Of a stretch of DNA of 57,075 nucleotides, positions 17,513 through 25,586 are shown in pieces. The translations under genes were made by a program, and so were the position numbers. The number at the start of each line of letters is the position of its first letter. The first letter of the stretch is position 1. Source of the stretch: an uncultured Oscillospiraceae bacterium (GTDB taxonomy: Bacteria; Bacillota; Clostridia; Oscillospirales; Oscillospiraceae). The notes below the pieces were generated by a model. The model ran no database searches and was not told the DNA's origin. It saw only the letters and a list, made by a program, of their open reading frames with translations. The stretch covers positions 1-57,075 of the forward strand of contig CALWZP010000015.1 in assembly GCA_944386055.1 (NCBI GenBank), in the 5' to 3' direction.

Positions 17513-18676
17513 ATGGCAGAACAAAAACGAGATTATTATGAAATCCTGGGCGTCTCCAAGGGCGTCTCGGACGATGAACTGAAGAAGGCATACCGCAGGC
17601 TGGCCAAGCAGTACCACCCCGACCTGCACCCCGGCGACAAGGAGGCCGAGGCCAAGTTCAAGGAGGTCAACGAGGCCTATGAGGTGCTGTCCGACAAGGA
17701 CAAGCGGGCCCGGTACGACCAGTTCGGCCACGCGGGGGTGGACCCCAACTTCGGAGCCGGCGGTCCTGGAGGGCCCTTCGGCGGCTTTACCGGAGACTTC
17801 GGCGACCTGGGAGATATCTTCGGATCCTTTTTCGGCGGCGGATTCGGAGGCTTCGGCGGCGCGGCCGCCAGCTCCCGCAGCGGTCCCCAGCGGGGGGAGA
17901 GCCTGCGGGTCAACCTGACCATCGATTTTACCGAAGCGGCCTTCGGCTGTGAAAAGGAGATCAGCCTGACCCGGCTGGAGAGCTGCGACACCTGCCACGG
18001 CACCGGCTGTGAGCCGGGGACCACGGCGGAGGTGTGTCCCGACTGCGGCGGCAGCGGCGTGGTGCGCACTCAGAAGCGCACCCCCTTCGGGGTGATGTCC
18101 ACCACAGGAGAGTGCTCCCGCTGCCACGGCACCGGAAAGATCATCCATCAGCCCTGCAAGACCTGCGGCGGCAGCGGGCTGGCCAGAAAACAGAAGAAGA
18201 TCACCGTCAACATCCCCGCGGGCATCGACGACGGGCAGGCCATCTCCCTGCGCGGGCAGGGCAATGCGGGCCGCAACGGCGGCAGCGCCGGCGACCTGAT
18301 CGTCAATATCCGGGTGCGTCCTCATCCTGTGTTCGTCCGGGAGGGCAGCGATGTGCTGATGGAGCAGGAAGTTACCTTCAATCAGGCGGCGCTGGGGGCG
18401 GAGCTGGAGATCCCCACCATTGACGGCAAGGTGAAGTGGACCTTGCCGGCGGGGACTCAGCCGGGCGCCACCTTCCGCCTGCGCGGGAAGGGCATCCCCA
18501 GCCTGCGCGGCCGGGGACGGGGAGATCAGTTTGTCACCGTGAAGGTGACGGTACCCACCAACCTGACCGAGGCGCAGAAGGAGGCGCTGCGCGCCTTCGG
18601 AGACACCATGGAGGGGAAGGAAGCCCGGCAGGAGCAGGAAGAGGGCTTCTTTGGAAAGCGCAGACGCAAGAAGTAA
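17513..18676 (+). CDS. dnaJ: Hsp40 co-chaperone DnaJ
   Basis: DnaJ stimulates the DnaK ATPase and delivers substrates. The 387-aa protein is complete. It has the J domain with the HPD triad at 35-37, a G/F-rich linker (about 80-125), and four CxxCxGxG zinc repeats ([32 protein letters not shown]). Two C-terminal substrate-binding barrels and a basic tail follow. The ATG at 17513 fits the conserved N-terminus but has no clear Shine-Dalgarno in the expected window. An in-frame GTG at 17432 would add an unlikely 27-residue leader. It is the last gene of the hrcA operon. Confidence 0.96.
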   Translation: MAEQKRDYYEILGVSKGVSDDELKKAYRRLAKQYHPDLHPGDKEAEAKFKEVNEAYEVLSDKDKRARYDQFGHAGVDPNFGAGGPGGPFGGFTGDFGDLGDIFGSFFGGGFGGFGGAAASSRSGPQRGESLRVNLTIDFTEAAFGCEKEISLTRLESCDTCHGTGCEPGTTAEVCPDCGGSGVVRTQKRTPFGVMSTTGECSRCHGTGKIIHQPCKTCGGSGLARKQKKITVNIPAGIDDGQAISLRGQGNAGRNGGSAGDLIVNIRVRPHPVFVREGSDVLMEQEVTFNQAALGAELEIPTIDGKVKWTLPAGTQPGATFRLRGKGIPSLRGRGRGDQFVTVKVTVPTNLTEAQKEALRAFGDTMEGKEARQEQEEGFFGKRRRKK

Positions 18677-18692
18677 ATCCATAGATTTGAGG

Positions 18693-18727
18693 CATCCCCG
18701 GGAGCGCACGCCGCGCTCCCGGGGATG
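18693..18727 (+). terminator. Hairpin after dnaJ
   Basis: A perfect 15-bp stem (18693-18707 with 18713-18727) has an ACGCC loop and is very stable, but lacks a T-run. It probably ends the heat-shock operon. Confidence 0.55.
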
Positions 18728-18913
18728 TGTGCGTCAGAAGAGAAAATTTCCATGAACGCGGTATAATCGCCGGAGGCCTTGTCCACAATAGTGAATGAGG
18801 ACGGCAGGGACCGGAGCGGTCCGCCGGCCGGAGAACGGCGCGCCGCCTGCCGGAAAGGCGGACGCTGCCCGGGAGAGGACACCGACCGGGGCGGCGGTTC
18901 ATGGAGGTTATGC

Positions 18914-19645
18914 ATGAAGCGAAAGCTATCTGCGCGTGTCGGCGACTTTATGGCCGGACAGGGCTTCTACATAGTCCTGTTCCTGTGCGTCGCCGCAATT
19001 GGAATTTCGGGCTATTTTCTTCTGTCCAGCCTGGGAAATGGGGAGACCGCCCAGGTGGACCAACCCACTGAGCTGGTGGTTACCCCAACACCCCAGGAGA
19101 CGCAGACGGCGGAAACGCAGCCGCCTGCTGAGTCCGCCGCGGCGCCGGCAGGGGAGCCGACGGAAGCTCCGTCGCCCAGCGTGCCGGCTTCCACCGCTCC
19201 CACGCCTTCTCCAGAGGCATCCCCGGCCGCGGCACCCACCGCCTTTACCTGGCCGGTCAAGGGAAGTGTGGTGAAGGATTTCAGCCTGGAGGTGCTGGCC
19301 TATGATGTCACCATGGGGGACTGGCGGGTGCACAGCGGCATCGACATTACAGCGGCGGCAGGCACTACGGTGATCGCCATTGCAGAGGGGACGGTCTCGC
19401 AGGTCTATGACGACGCACTGATGGGTACCACGGTGGTGGTGGACCATGGAGGCGGCCTCACCAGCAGCTATCAGAATCTGGCGGGGGAGCCCCCGGTGTC
19501 GGTGGGCGATTTGGTGGAGCGGGGAACGGTGATCGGCTCTGTGGGTAAGACCGCCATGGCGGAGAGCGGGATGGAGTCCCACCTCCACCTGGAGATGGCC
19601 CAGAACGGGGTCAGCGTGGACCCGGTGAATTACCTGCCGGAATGA
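18914..19645 (+). CDS. Membrane-anchored M23 (LytM) peptidase, SpoIIQ-like
   Basis: This 243-aa protein has a short basic N-terminus and one membrane helix (residues ~16-37, FYIVLFLCVAAIGISGYFLL). A Pro/Thr/Ala-rich extracytoplasmic linker (45-110) leads to a peptidase M23 domain. The zinc and catalytic motifs are intact: HSGIDI (HxxxD) and SHLHLEM (HxH). The architecture matches SpoIIQ, the forespore component of the SpoIIQ-SpoIIIAH channel. Bacillus SpoIIQ has a degenerate site, while several clostridial homologues keep it. A general cell-wall endopeptidase is the alternative. GGAGGTTATGC precedes the ATG. The 236-bp upstream gap contains an isolated TATAAT at 18762-18767 without a good -35. 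Confidence 0.7.
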   Translation: MKRKLSARVGDFMAGQGFYIVLFLCVAAIGISGYFLLSSLGNGETAQVDQPTELVVTPTPQETQTAETQPPAESAAAPAGEPTEAPSPSVPASTAPTPSPEASPAAAPTAFTWPVKGSVVKDFSLEVLAYDVTMGDWRVHSGIDITAAAGTTVIAIAEGTVSQVYDDALMGTTVVVDHGGGLTSSYQNLAGEPPVSVGDLVERGTVIGSVGKTAMAESGMESHLHLEMAQNGVSVDPVNYLPE

Positions 19646-19773
19646 GTGATATGAAAGGCCATCTTCACTTGAGCGGCGATGTGAGAGAGTCTGGAGAGTG
19701 ACCGCCGAGGGATATACCCAGCACAGGGTGATGTGGAAAAATGAAACAAACAGGAATTATTTTTGATAAGTTA

Positions 19774-19802
19774 TTGCAATCTGAGGGAAAATCGTGTATG
19801 CT
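19774..19802 (+). promoter_or_regulatory. Desulfoferrodoxin promoter
   Basis: TTGCAA (19774-19779) and TATGCT (19797-19802) are separated by 17 bp, 57 bp upstream of the start codon. Confidence 0.65.
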
Positions 19803-19858
19803 ATGAGCAAGAGGGAGGCAGCCAAGTCCTTCCAGAAATTGCGGAAAGGAGCATACCC

Positions 19859-20230
19859 ATGAAATTCTATGTCTGTTCTCATTGCGGAAATATCATCGCC
19901 TTTGTCCACAACAGCGGCGTGCCTGTCATGTGCTGCGGCCAGAAGATGGAGGAGCTGATCCCCGGAACGGTGGATGCCGCCGCGGAGAAGCATGTCCCCG
20001 TGGTTACGGTCAACGGCAATGAGGTCACGGTAAAGGTGGGCGAGGTGGCCCACCCCATGCTGGAGGAGCACTATATCGAGTGGATCGCCCTGGAGTGCGA
20101 GAAGGGCAACCAGCGCAAGGAGCTCAAGCCCGGCCAGGCCCCCGAGGCCAAGTTCGTCCTTACAGAGGACGACAAGGTAGTGGCTGCCTATGCCTACTGC
20201 AACCTCCACGGCCTGTGGAAGTCCAAGTAA
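19859..20230 (+). CDS. Desulfoferrodoxin (superoxide reductase)
   Basis: This is the 2Fe superoxide reductase of anaerobes, which reduces superoxide to peroxide without forming oxygen. The 123-aa protein has the N-terminal desulforedoxin-like FeS4 site (CSHCGN, then MCCGQKM) and the catalytic Fe(His)4Cys centre (EKHVPVV, VAHPMLEEHYIEW, YCNLHGLWK). The two-domain layout marks the desulfoferrodoxin class rather than neelaredoxin. GAAAGGAGC precedes the ATG. It is monocistronic, with its own promoter and terminator. Rubredoxin, its usual electron donor, is not next to it. Confidence 0.95.
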   Translation: MKFYVCSHCGNIIAFVHNSGVPVMCCGQKMEELIPGTVDAAAEKHVPVVTVNGNEVTVKVGEVAHPMLEEHYIEWIALECEKGNQRKELKPGQAPEAKFVLTEDDKVVAAYAYCNLHGLWKSK

Positions 20231-20252
20231 GCCAAAACTGACAGGAATCAAA

Positions 20253-20290
20253 CGGCCCCCCGGTCTCCCGTATGGGAGACCGGGGGGCCG
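20253..20290. terminator. Bidirectional terminator between desulfoferrodoxin and ychF
   Basis: A perfect 17-bp stem (20253-20269 with 20274-20290) with a GTAT loop lies between convergent genes. Confidence 0.75.
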
Positions 20291-20314
20291 ACTATATGGG
20301 CCCGGAGAAGGAGC

Positions 20315-21412
20315 TCACACATTGAACCGGAAGAGGATGATGTCGCCGTCCTGGACGATGTACTCCTTGCCCTCGGAGCGGATCAGGCCCTTCTCCCGGG
20401 CGGCGGCCATGGTGCCGCAGGCCATCAGATCGTCGAAAGAGACCACCTCTGCCCGGATGAAGCCCCGCTCGAAGTCAGAGTGGATTTTGCCGGCCGCCTG
20501 GGGCGCCTTGGTGCCCCGGGTGATGGTCCAGGCGCGGCACTCATCCTCGCCGGAAGTGAGGAAGGAAATCAGCCCCAGGAGGGTGTAGCTGGCCTGCACC
20601 AGCCGGTCCAGGCCGGACTGGGCAACACCCAGGTCATCCAGGAACATCTGCTTTTCGTCGGCGGGGAGCTCGGCGATCTCCGCCTCCAGCTTGGCGCATA
20701 CCGGGATGACCTGGGCCCCCTCGGTGGAGGCGCGCTCCTTCACCTGGCGGTAGTAGTCCACCGCTTCCGGATCGGAGAAGCCGTCCTCATCCAGATTGGC
20801 GGCATAGATCACCGGTTTGAGAGAGAGCAGCTCTGAAGTGGCGATGAGAGCGGCGTCCTCCTCGCTGATCTGAGGGAGATAGGCCCGGGCGGACTGCCCG
20901 CCGTCCAGCCAGTCCCGAAGAGCAGAGAACACCTCCGCCTCATGGAGGAATTTCTTGTCCCCTTTTGCGGCCTTCTGCGCCTTGTCAATGCGGCGGTTCA
21001 CCATCTCCAGGTCGGCCATCACCAGCTCCAGATCGATGGTGTCCATATCCCGGATGGGGTCGGTGGAGCCCTCCACATGGATGACATTCTCATCATCAAA
21101 GCAGCGCACCACATGGACGATGGCGTCCGTCATGCGGATGTGGCTTAAAAATTGGTTGCCCAGCCCCTCACCTTTTGAGGCCCCCTTCACCAGACCGGCG
21201 ATATCCACAAACTCGATGACCGCGGGGGTGGTCTTCTTGGGATGGTACATCTCAGACAGCCTGTCCAGCCGCGCATCGGGTACCGCCACCATGCCCACAT
21301 TGGGATCGATGGTACAGAAGGGGTAGTTGGCGCTTTCCGCGCCGGCGTTGGTGATGGCGTTGAAGAGGGTGCTCTTCCCTACATTGGGAAGACCCACAAT
21401 TCCTAATTTCAT
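20315..21412 (-). CDS. ychF: Redox-regulated ATPase/GTPase YchF (OLA1 family)
   Basis: YchF is a conserved Obg-family P-loop NTPase that prefers ATP and is associated with ribosomes and stress responses. The 365-aa protein shows G1 GLPNVGKSTLFNAIT, a VDIAGLVKGASKGEGLGNQFLSHIR-type G3 region, the G4-like YAANLDEDG and the C-terminal TGS domain ending VQDGDIILFRFNV. The ATG at 21412 is preferred. The in-frame ATG at 21424 abuts the AAGGAG box with no spacing. The gene is minus-strand and convergent with the desulfoferrodoxin gene. Confidence 0.96.
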   Translation of the reverse strand: MKLGIVGLPNVGKSTLFNAITNAGAESANYPFCTIDPNVGMVAVPDARLDRLSEMYHPKKTTPAVIEFVDIAGLVKGASKGEGLGNQFLSHIRMTDAIVHVVRCFDDENVIHVEGSTDPIRDMDTIDLELVMADLEMVNRRIDKAQKAAKGDKKFLHEAEVFSALRDWLDGGQSARAYLPQISEEDAALIATSELLSLKPVIYAANLDEDGFSDPEAVDYYRQVKERASTEGAQVIPVCAKLEAEIAELPADEKQMFLDDLGVAQSGLDRLVQASYTLLGLISFLTSGEDECRAWTITRGTKAPQAAGKIHSDFERGFIRAEVVSFDDLMACGTMAAAREKGLIRSEGKEYIVQDGDIILFRFNV

Positions 21413-21586
21413 ATCTATCTGCATCTCCTTGATTTTCCGGTGTCTTTGGAGCCTTTTGGATTTGCGTCATGCCCCGTTACGCCTGTTTTGGAAGCTGGCT
21501 GGTGTGGGTACCGTGGCGGCCAGCGCCTGCCAGCGAGATATGCTGAAAACCGGCTGACCTCTGGGGCCGCCGTTGGGACAGAGATT

Positions 21587-21615
21587 ATTATACCCACCGC
21601 CGGTACATTTGGCAA
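21587..21615 (-). promoter_or_regulatory. ychF promoter
   Basis: On the minus strand, TTGCCA (21615-21610) and TATAAT (21592-21587) are separated by 17 bp, giving an unusually long leader of about 165 nt before ychF. The 21413-21732 gap contains only this promoter and the divergent one for the next gene. Confidence 0.65.
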
Positions 21616-21650
21616 GTGCTTTTCCCAACAGGGAGGAGAGGGGAAGAAGG

Positions 21651-21679
21651 TTGAAATTTGCAGAAGGCCCTGCTATAAT
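21651..21679 (+). promoter_or_regulatory. Promoter of the YjdF-like membrane protein gene
   Basis: TTGAAA (21651-21656) and TATAAT (21674-21679) are separated by 17 bp. Confidence 0.7.
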
Positions 21680-21732
21680 ACCCTCCAAAGCGCCGCCAGG
21701 CGGGGCGGTGAAACGATGCAAGGAGGGATCCC

Positions 21733-22602
21733 ATGTCTGCTGCGGAGAAAAAACCGCGCCGGGGCTATCGTCATGTGGAGAACCGGCGGCTGATGGCGGC
21801 GGTGTATACCATTCTGCGCCTCTCGGTGCTGGCGGTGCTGGTGGCCCAGTTCTTCAACCGAAATTTTGAAAATGTGCTGCTGTGCCTGCTCACTCTGGTG
21901 CTGTTCATGCTGCCCTCCATGTTCGAGCGGCGGCTGCGTATCGACCTGCCGGATACCCTGGAGATCATCATTCTGCTGTTTATCTATGCGGCGGAGATTT
22001 TGGGGGAGATCCGGGAATTCTATATTGCGTTCCCCTACTGGGACACCATGCTCCACACTCTGAATGGTTTTTTGTGCGCGGCCATTGGGTTTGCCCTGGT
22101 GGATATCCTCAACCGCACAGAGCGGGTGGTACTGCGCCTGTCTCCCTTTTTCATGGCGGTGGTGGCGTTTTGCTTCTCGATGACCATCGGGGTGATCTGG
22201 GAGTTTTTCGAGTTCTTTATGGACATGGTCTTCCACCTGGATATGCAGAAGGACACGGTGCTCACCGCCATCTCCTCCGTGGCGCTGGATCCCGCCGGAG
22301 GGAATCATCCGGTGGCGGTGCAGGGGATCCAGGACACGGTACTGGTGCTGGCGGACGGCACCACCATGGCAATGGGGCTGGGCGGATATCTGGATATCGG
22401 CATCGTAGACACCATGCAGGACCTTCTGGTGAACTTTATCGGCGCAGTGGTTTTTTCCACCATTGGATTTTTCTTTGTGAAGAGCAGGGGAAAGGGCCGC
22501 TTTGCCCGGCGGTTCATTCCGGTTACCGCGGAACTGCGGGAGGAAGCCGTGCAGGAGAAGCATGCACAGGAGCAGGCGGAGAAGGAAAAAACGGATACAT
22601 AA
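21733..22602 (+). CDS. Polytopic membrane protein, YjdF/DUF2238-like
   Basis: This 289-aa protein has six or seven predicted membrane helices. Charged residues sit inside the membrane region, notably FPYWDTMLHTLNGFL and IGVIWEFFEFFMDM, which resemble the YjdF/DUF2238 family. The loop after residue ~185 is polar, and the C-terminus is a basic, then Glu/Lys-rich cytoplasmic tail (QEKHAQEQAEKEKTDT). No function is established for the family. AAGGAGGGATC precedes the ATG, and a good sigma-A promoter lies 54 bp upstream. The small DUF1540 gene follows after 72 bp and may be co-transcribed. Confidence 0.65.
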   Translation: MSAAEKKPRRGYRHVENRRLMAAVYTILRLSVLAVLVAQFFNRNFENVLLCLLTLVLFMLPSMFERRLRIDLPDTLEIIILLFIYAAEILGEIREFYIAFPYWDTMLHTLNGFLCAAIGFALVDILNRTERVVLRLSPFFMAVVAFCFSMTIGVIWEFFEFFMDMVFHLDMQKDTVLTAISSVALDPAGGNHPVAVQGIQDTVLVLADGTTMAMGLGGYLDIGIVDTMQDLLVNFIGAVVFSTIGFFFVKSRGKGRFARRFIPVTAELREEAVQEKHAQEQAEKEKTDT

Positions 22603-22674
22603 TTTGTACGGCGGAGGACATACTACCTCCGGACCCCAGAGGCTGAACGCAGCCGGAAATCAAAGGAGGTAATC

Positions 22675-22863
22675 ATGATGACCTGTAATGAGAGAGCCAA
22701 CCGCAGCATTCAATGTTCCGTGTCCAACTGTACCCACCACTGCGGGGAGGAGAACTACTGCACCCTGAACGAGATCAAGGTGGGCTGCACCGCAGGCAGC
22801 GCCCAGCCCACCAACTGCAAGGAGACTCAGTGCGCCTCCTTCCAGGCGGGTACCACCAACTGA
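22675..22863 (+). CDS. Small cysteine-rich DUF1540-type protein
   Basis: This 62-aa protein has eight cysteines in the DUF1540 pattern, with the core IQCSVSNCTHHCGEENYC then GCTAGS and TNCKETQCASF. This suggests metal binding or disulfides. DUF1540 proteins are widespread in Clostridia, often as duplicated domains, and have no known role. A strong AAAGGAGGT lies 6 nt before the ATG. It is followed by one of the strongest terminators of the window. Confidence 0.85.
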   Translation: MMTCNERANRSIQCSVSNCTHHCGEENYCTLNEIKVGCTAGSAQPTNCKETQCASFQAGTTN

Positions 22864-22877
22864 CCTGGGCTTTACAG

Positions 22878-22923
22878 CAGCAAAAAACGGGACCCGGCCA
22901 CGGCCGGGTCCCGTTTTTTGCTG
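22878..22923. terminator. Strong bidirectional terminator between DUF1540 and rnfB
   Basis: A perfect 21-bp stem (22878-22898 with 22903-22923) includes A6/T6 at the outer part, so both strands see a GC hairpin followed by a T6 run. Confidence 0.9.
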
Positions 22924-22940
22924 AAATTGTCGTTGGCGGG

Positions 22941-23783
22941 TCAGCTCTCCGCACCGGCGGCCTGAGGGGCTTCCACAGTGGCGGTGCCGTCCACCAGAGA
23001 GATGAGCTTTCGGGGGCACTTGGCCACGCAGGTGCCGCAGCCGGTGCACTTGCTGTTGTCCACCCGGGCCAGGAAGTCGGTGACTGTAATGGCCTTGGGC
23101 TCGCAGAACTTGGCGCACAGGTTGCAGCCGATGCACCCGTTGGTGCAGGATTTGGTGACAACCTTGCCGGGAGCCTTGGAGCTGCAGGGGATCTGGATGT
23201 GGGAGTCGTAGTCCACCATCCCGATGACATGCTTGGGGCAGGCCTTGACGCAGGCACCGCAGCCCACGCACTTCTCCCGATCCACCTTGGCCACGCCGTC
23301 CACAATGGACAGCGCGTCAAACTGACAGTACTTTACGCAGGTGCCCATGCCCAGGCAGCCAAAGCTGCACAGCATGGGGGTACCGCCGGGCAGACGGACC
23401 GCCGCCTCGCAGTCGTGGATGCCCACATAGTTGTACTGCAGCTTCTCCTTGCCGCCGCCGGTACAGAACACCTGGGCCACATGACGCGTGGTTTCGCCGG
23501 CCTCCACCCCCATGATCTCCGCCATCTTGGCGTTGACGGCGGCGCCGCCCACGGGGCAGGCGCCGATGGGGGCGGTCCCCGCGATCACCGCGGAGGCGTA
23601 GGCACTGCAGCCGGCATAGCCGCAGCCGCCGCAGTTGGCGCCGGGCAGCGCCTCGGTAAGGGGTTCCAGGCGCTCGTCAGTGTCTACCTTGAACACCTGG
23701 GAGGCAACGGCCAGAATTAGGCCGAACAGCAGGCCCATCACGCCCAGCAGGACCACGGAATATAAGATAACAGTGAAATCCAT
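22941..23783 (-). CDS. rnfB: Rnf complex iron-sulfur subunit RnfB
   Basis: RnfB is the likely entry point for electrons from reduced ferredoxin. The 280-aa protein has an N-terminal membrane anchor (residues 5-28) and a CGGCGYAGC motif ([4Fe-4S] domain). It then carries several 4Fe-4S ferredoxin motifs (CSFGCLGMGTCVKYC, CVGCGACVKACP, CIGCNLCAKFC, CTGCGTCVAKCP). This rich cluster content is typical of clostridial RnfB. It is the last gene of the C-D-G-E-A-B operon, starting 13 bp after rnfA, with a strong terminator behind it. Confidence 0.95.
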   Translation of the reverse strand: MDFTVILYSVVLLGVMGLLFGLILAVASQVFKVDTDERLEPLTEALPGANCGGCGYAGCSAYASAVIAGTAPIGACPVGGAAVNAKMAEIMGVEAGETTRHVAQVFCTGGGKEKLQYNYVGIHDCEAAVRLPGGTPMLCSFGCLGMGTCVKYCQFDALSIVDGVAKVDREKCVGCGACVKACPKHVIGMVDYDSHIQIPCSSKAPGKVVTKSCTNGCIGCNLCAKFCEPKAITVTDFLARVDNSKCTGCGTCVAKCPRKLISLVDGTATVEAPQAAGAES

Positions 23784-23796
23784 ACCGTTTACCTCC

Positions 23797-24375
23797 TTAC
23801 CACACGCTCAGGCCGGAGAAGCCCATGAAGCACAGGGCCAGCAGACTGGCGCTGACCAGAGCCATGGGGATACCCTCAAACGCCTTGGGACACTTGCAGA
23901 ACTCCTGACGCTCGCGGACAGTGGCGAACAGGACGATGGCCAGGGTAAAGCCCACACCGGAGAAGGTGCCGTAGGCCACGGACTCGATGAAATTGTAACC
24001 CTCCTGGGTGTTCAGCACCGCGGCGCCGAGCACAGCGCAGTTGGTGGTGATCAGGGGCAGATACACACCCAGGGCAGTGTACAGGGAGGGGACTGCTTTC
24101 TGCAGGAACATCTCCACCAGCTGGACCAAAGTGGCGATGACCAGGATGAAGGCGATGGTCTGCATATAGGTGATGTCCAGCATGATCAGAAGCTGCTGGA
24201 CCACATAGGTGGCGGCAGAGGCCAGCGCCATGACGAAGATGACCGCCAGACCCATGCCCAGAGCGGTGTCCACTTTCTTGGAGACGCCAAGGAAGGGGCA
24301 GATGCCCAGGAACTGCACCAGCACATAGTTCTCCACCAGGATGGCGCTGAGCGCAATGGCAAAAATCTGTTCCAT
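23797..24375 (-). CDS. rnfA: Rnf complex membrane subunit RnfA
   Basis: RnfA is an integral membrane subunit, paired with RnfE, that is thought to bind a [2Fe-2S] cluster within the membrane. This 192-aa protein has about six helices with the family motif NYVLVQFLGICPFLGVSKK, whose cysteine is conserved, and a symmetric TNCAVLGAAVL segment in the second half. The start is 3 bp after the rnfE stop, so translation is coupled. Confidence 0.95.
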   Translation of the reverse strand: MEQIFAIALSAILVENYVLVQFLGICPFLGVSKKVDTALGMGLAVIFVMALASAATYVVQQLLIMLDITYMQTIAFILVIATLVQLVEMFLQKAVPSLYTALGVYLPLITTNCAVLGAAVLNTQEGYNFIESVAYGTFSGVGFTLAIVLFATVRERQEFCKCPKAFEGIPMALVSASLLALCFMGFSGLSVW

Positions 24376-24378
24376 AGC

Positions 24379-25002
24379 TTACTTCGCCCCTTTCTTGCCG
24401 CGGCTGCGGATGAACTGGACAGCGGCGATGATGCAGCCCAGGGTCAGGAAGCCGCCGCAGGGCATAGTCATCAGCATGGCGGCAAACTCATTGGGATAAA
24501 CCTGGATGCCAAAGAAGGTACCGGCCCCCAGGAACTCGCGGATCAGGCCCATGATGGCCAGGGTCATGGTGAAGCCGATGCCCATGCCGATGCCGTCTAC
24601 CAGGGACAGCAGCGGCCCATTTTTAGAGGCGAAAGCCTCCGCCCGGCCCAGCACGATACAGTTCACCACGATCAGCGGGATGAAGATGCCCAGGCTGTCA
24701 TACAGGGAGGGCACATAGGCCTGCAGAAGCAGCTGTACGATGGTGGTGAAGGTGGCGATGACCACGATATAAGAGGCAATCCGGATCTTAGAGGGGATGA
24801 GCTTTCGGATCAGGGAGATGACCACATTGGAACCGGTGAGTACCACCGTAGTAGCAATACCCATGCCGATGCCGTTGATGGCGCTGATCGAGGTGGCCAG
24901 TGTGGGACAGGTGCCCAGAAGCAGGACCAGAACAGGGTTTTCAAAGATGATGCCGTTGAGCAGGGTCTTGCCCAGACGAGGGGCGTTGTTGGGCTCGCTC
25001 AT
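24379..25002 (-). CDS. rnfE: Rnf complex membrane subunit RnfE
   Basis: This is the paralogous partner of RnfA, with inverted topology. The 207-aa protein has about six membrane helices and the family segments NPVLVLLLGTCPTLA (conserved Cys) and VVNCIVLGRAEAFASKN, and ends with a basic RSRGKKGAK tail. Its start codon overlaps the rnfG stop by one base (TGATG). Together RnfA and RnfE likely carry the intramembrane iron-sulfur centre. Confidence 0.95.
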   Translation of the reverse strand: MSEPNNAPRLGKTLLNGIIFENPVLVLLLGTCPTLATSISAINGIGMGIATTVVLTGSNVVISLIRKLIPSKIRIASYIVVIATFTTIVQLLLQAYVPSLYDSLGIFIPLIVVNCIVLGRAEAFASKNGPLLSLVDGIGMGIGFTMTLAIMGLIREFLGAGTFFGIQVYPNEFAAMLMTMPCGGFLTLGCIIAAVQFIRSRGKKGAK

Positions 25003-25586
25003 CAGTTGACCCCTCCTTCCGCAATGAATGCCAGGGCGATGTTCACACCGTCGGTGATCGCGCTGGAGGTGACGGTGGCGCCGGAGATATGCTCGATGTC
25101 GGTGTCGGCGCCGGTTTTGACAGTGAGGGTGCCGGAGCGCCCGATGTACTGAGACAGGAACTCATCGGTCATGGCCTTAGTGCCCAGGCCGGCGGTCTCC
25201 TCGTGGGAGAGGACAGATACGCCAGTGACGGTACCGTCGGTGGACACGCCCACCATCATGGAGATGGCGCCGCCGAAGCCGGTAGTGGGCTCCACCTGGA
25301 CGCAGTAACCCAGAAGCTCGGTGCCGCTGTAGGCGGCCTGGACATCGATGACACCGGTGGTCTCGGTGTAGGCCACCTCAGAGAACTCGGTGGCGTCGGC
25401 CATGACGGCCAGCATAGACTCCTGCTTGGTCTGTTCCGCCAGCGCATCGATGGTGGGCTTGGTGACGGTGTAGACGATGCTCAGCAGGAAAGAGGTTACC
25501 ACAGTGATGGCCAGCAGGGTGATGGTCAGCTTGGCAATATACTTGCCGTCAAACTGGACCTTGGTTTTGACTGCAGTCTCGCTCAT
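25002..25586 (-). CDS. rnfG: Rnf complex flavoprotein subunit RnfG
   Basis: RnfG carries a covalently bound FMN exposed to the outside. The 194-aa protein has an N-terminal membrane anchor (about residues 17-38) and an FMN-binding domain with the flavinylation motif HISGATVTSSA, where the threonine after SGA is the expected attachment site. FMN transferase (ApbE) is needed for maturation and is not seen in the window. The gene overlaps rnfD by 4 nt (ATGA) and rnfE by 1 nt. Confidence 0.95.
   Translation of the reverse strand: MSETAVKTKVQFDGKYIAKLTITLLAITVVTSFLLSIVYTVTKPTIDALAEQTKQESMLAVMADATEFSEVAYTETTGVIDVQAAYSGTELLGYCVQVEPTTGFGGAISMMVGVSTDGTVTGVSVLSHEETAGLGTKAMTDEFLSQYIGRSGTLTVKTGADTDIEHISGATVTSSAITDGVNIALAFIAEGGVN

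Noticed and set aside
18747-18790. A sigma-F promoter for the SpoIIQ-like gene
   Set aside because: GTATA at 18761 followed after 15 nt by GTCCACAAT is only a loose match, and the nearby TATAAT has no -35. Neither is convincing.
20253-20290. The 17-bp perfect palindrome as an attachment site or IS end
   Set aside because: It lies between convergent genes with the geometry of a shared terminator, and there is no transposase or target duplication.
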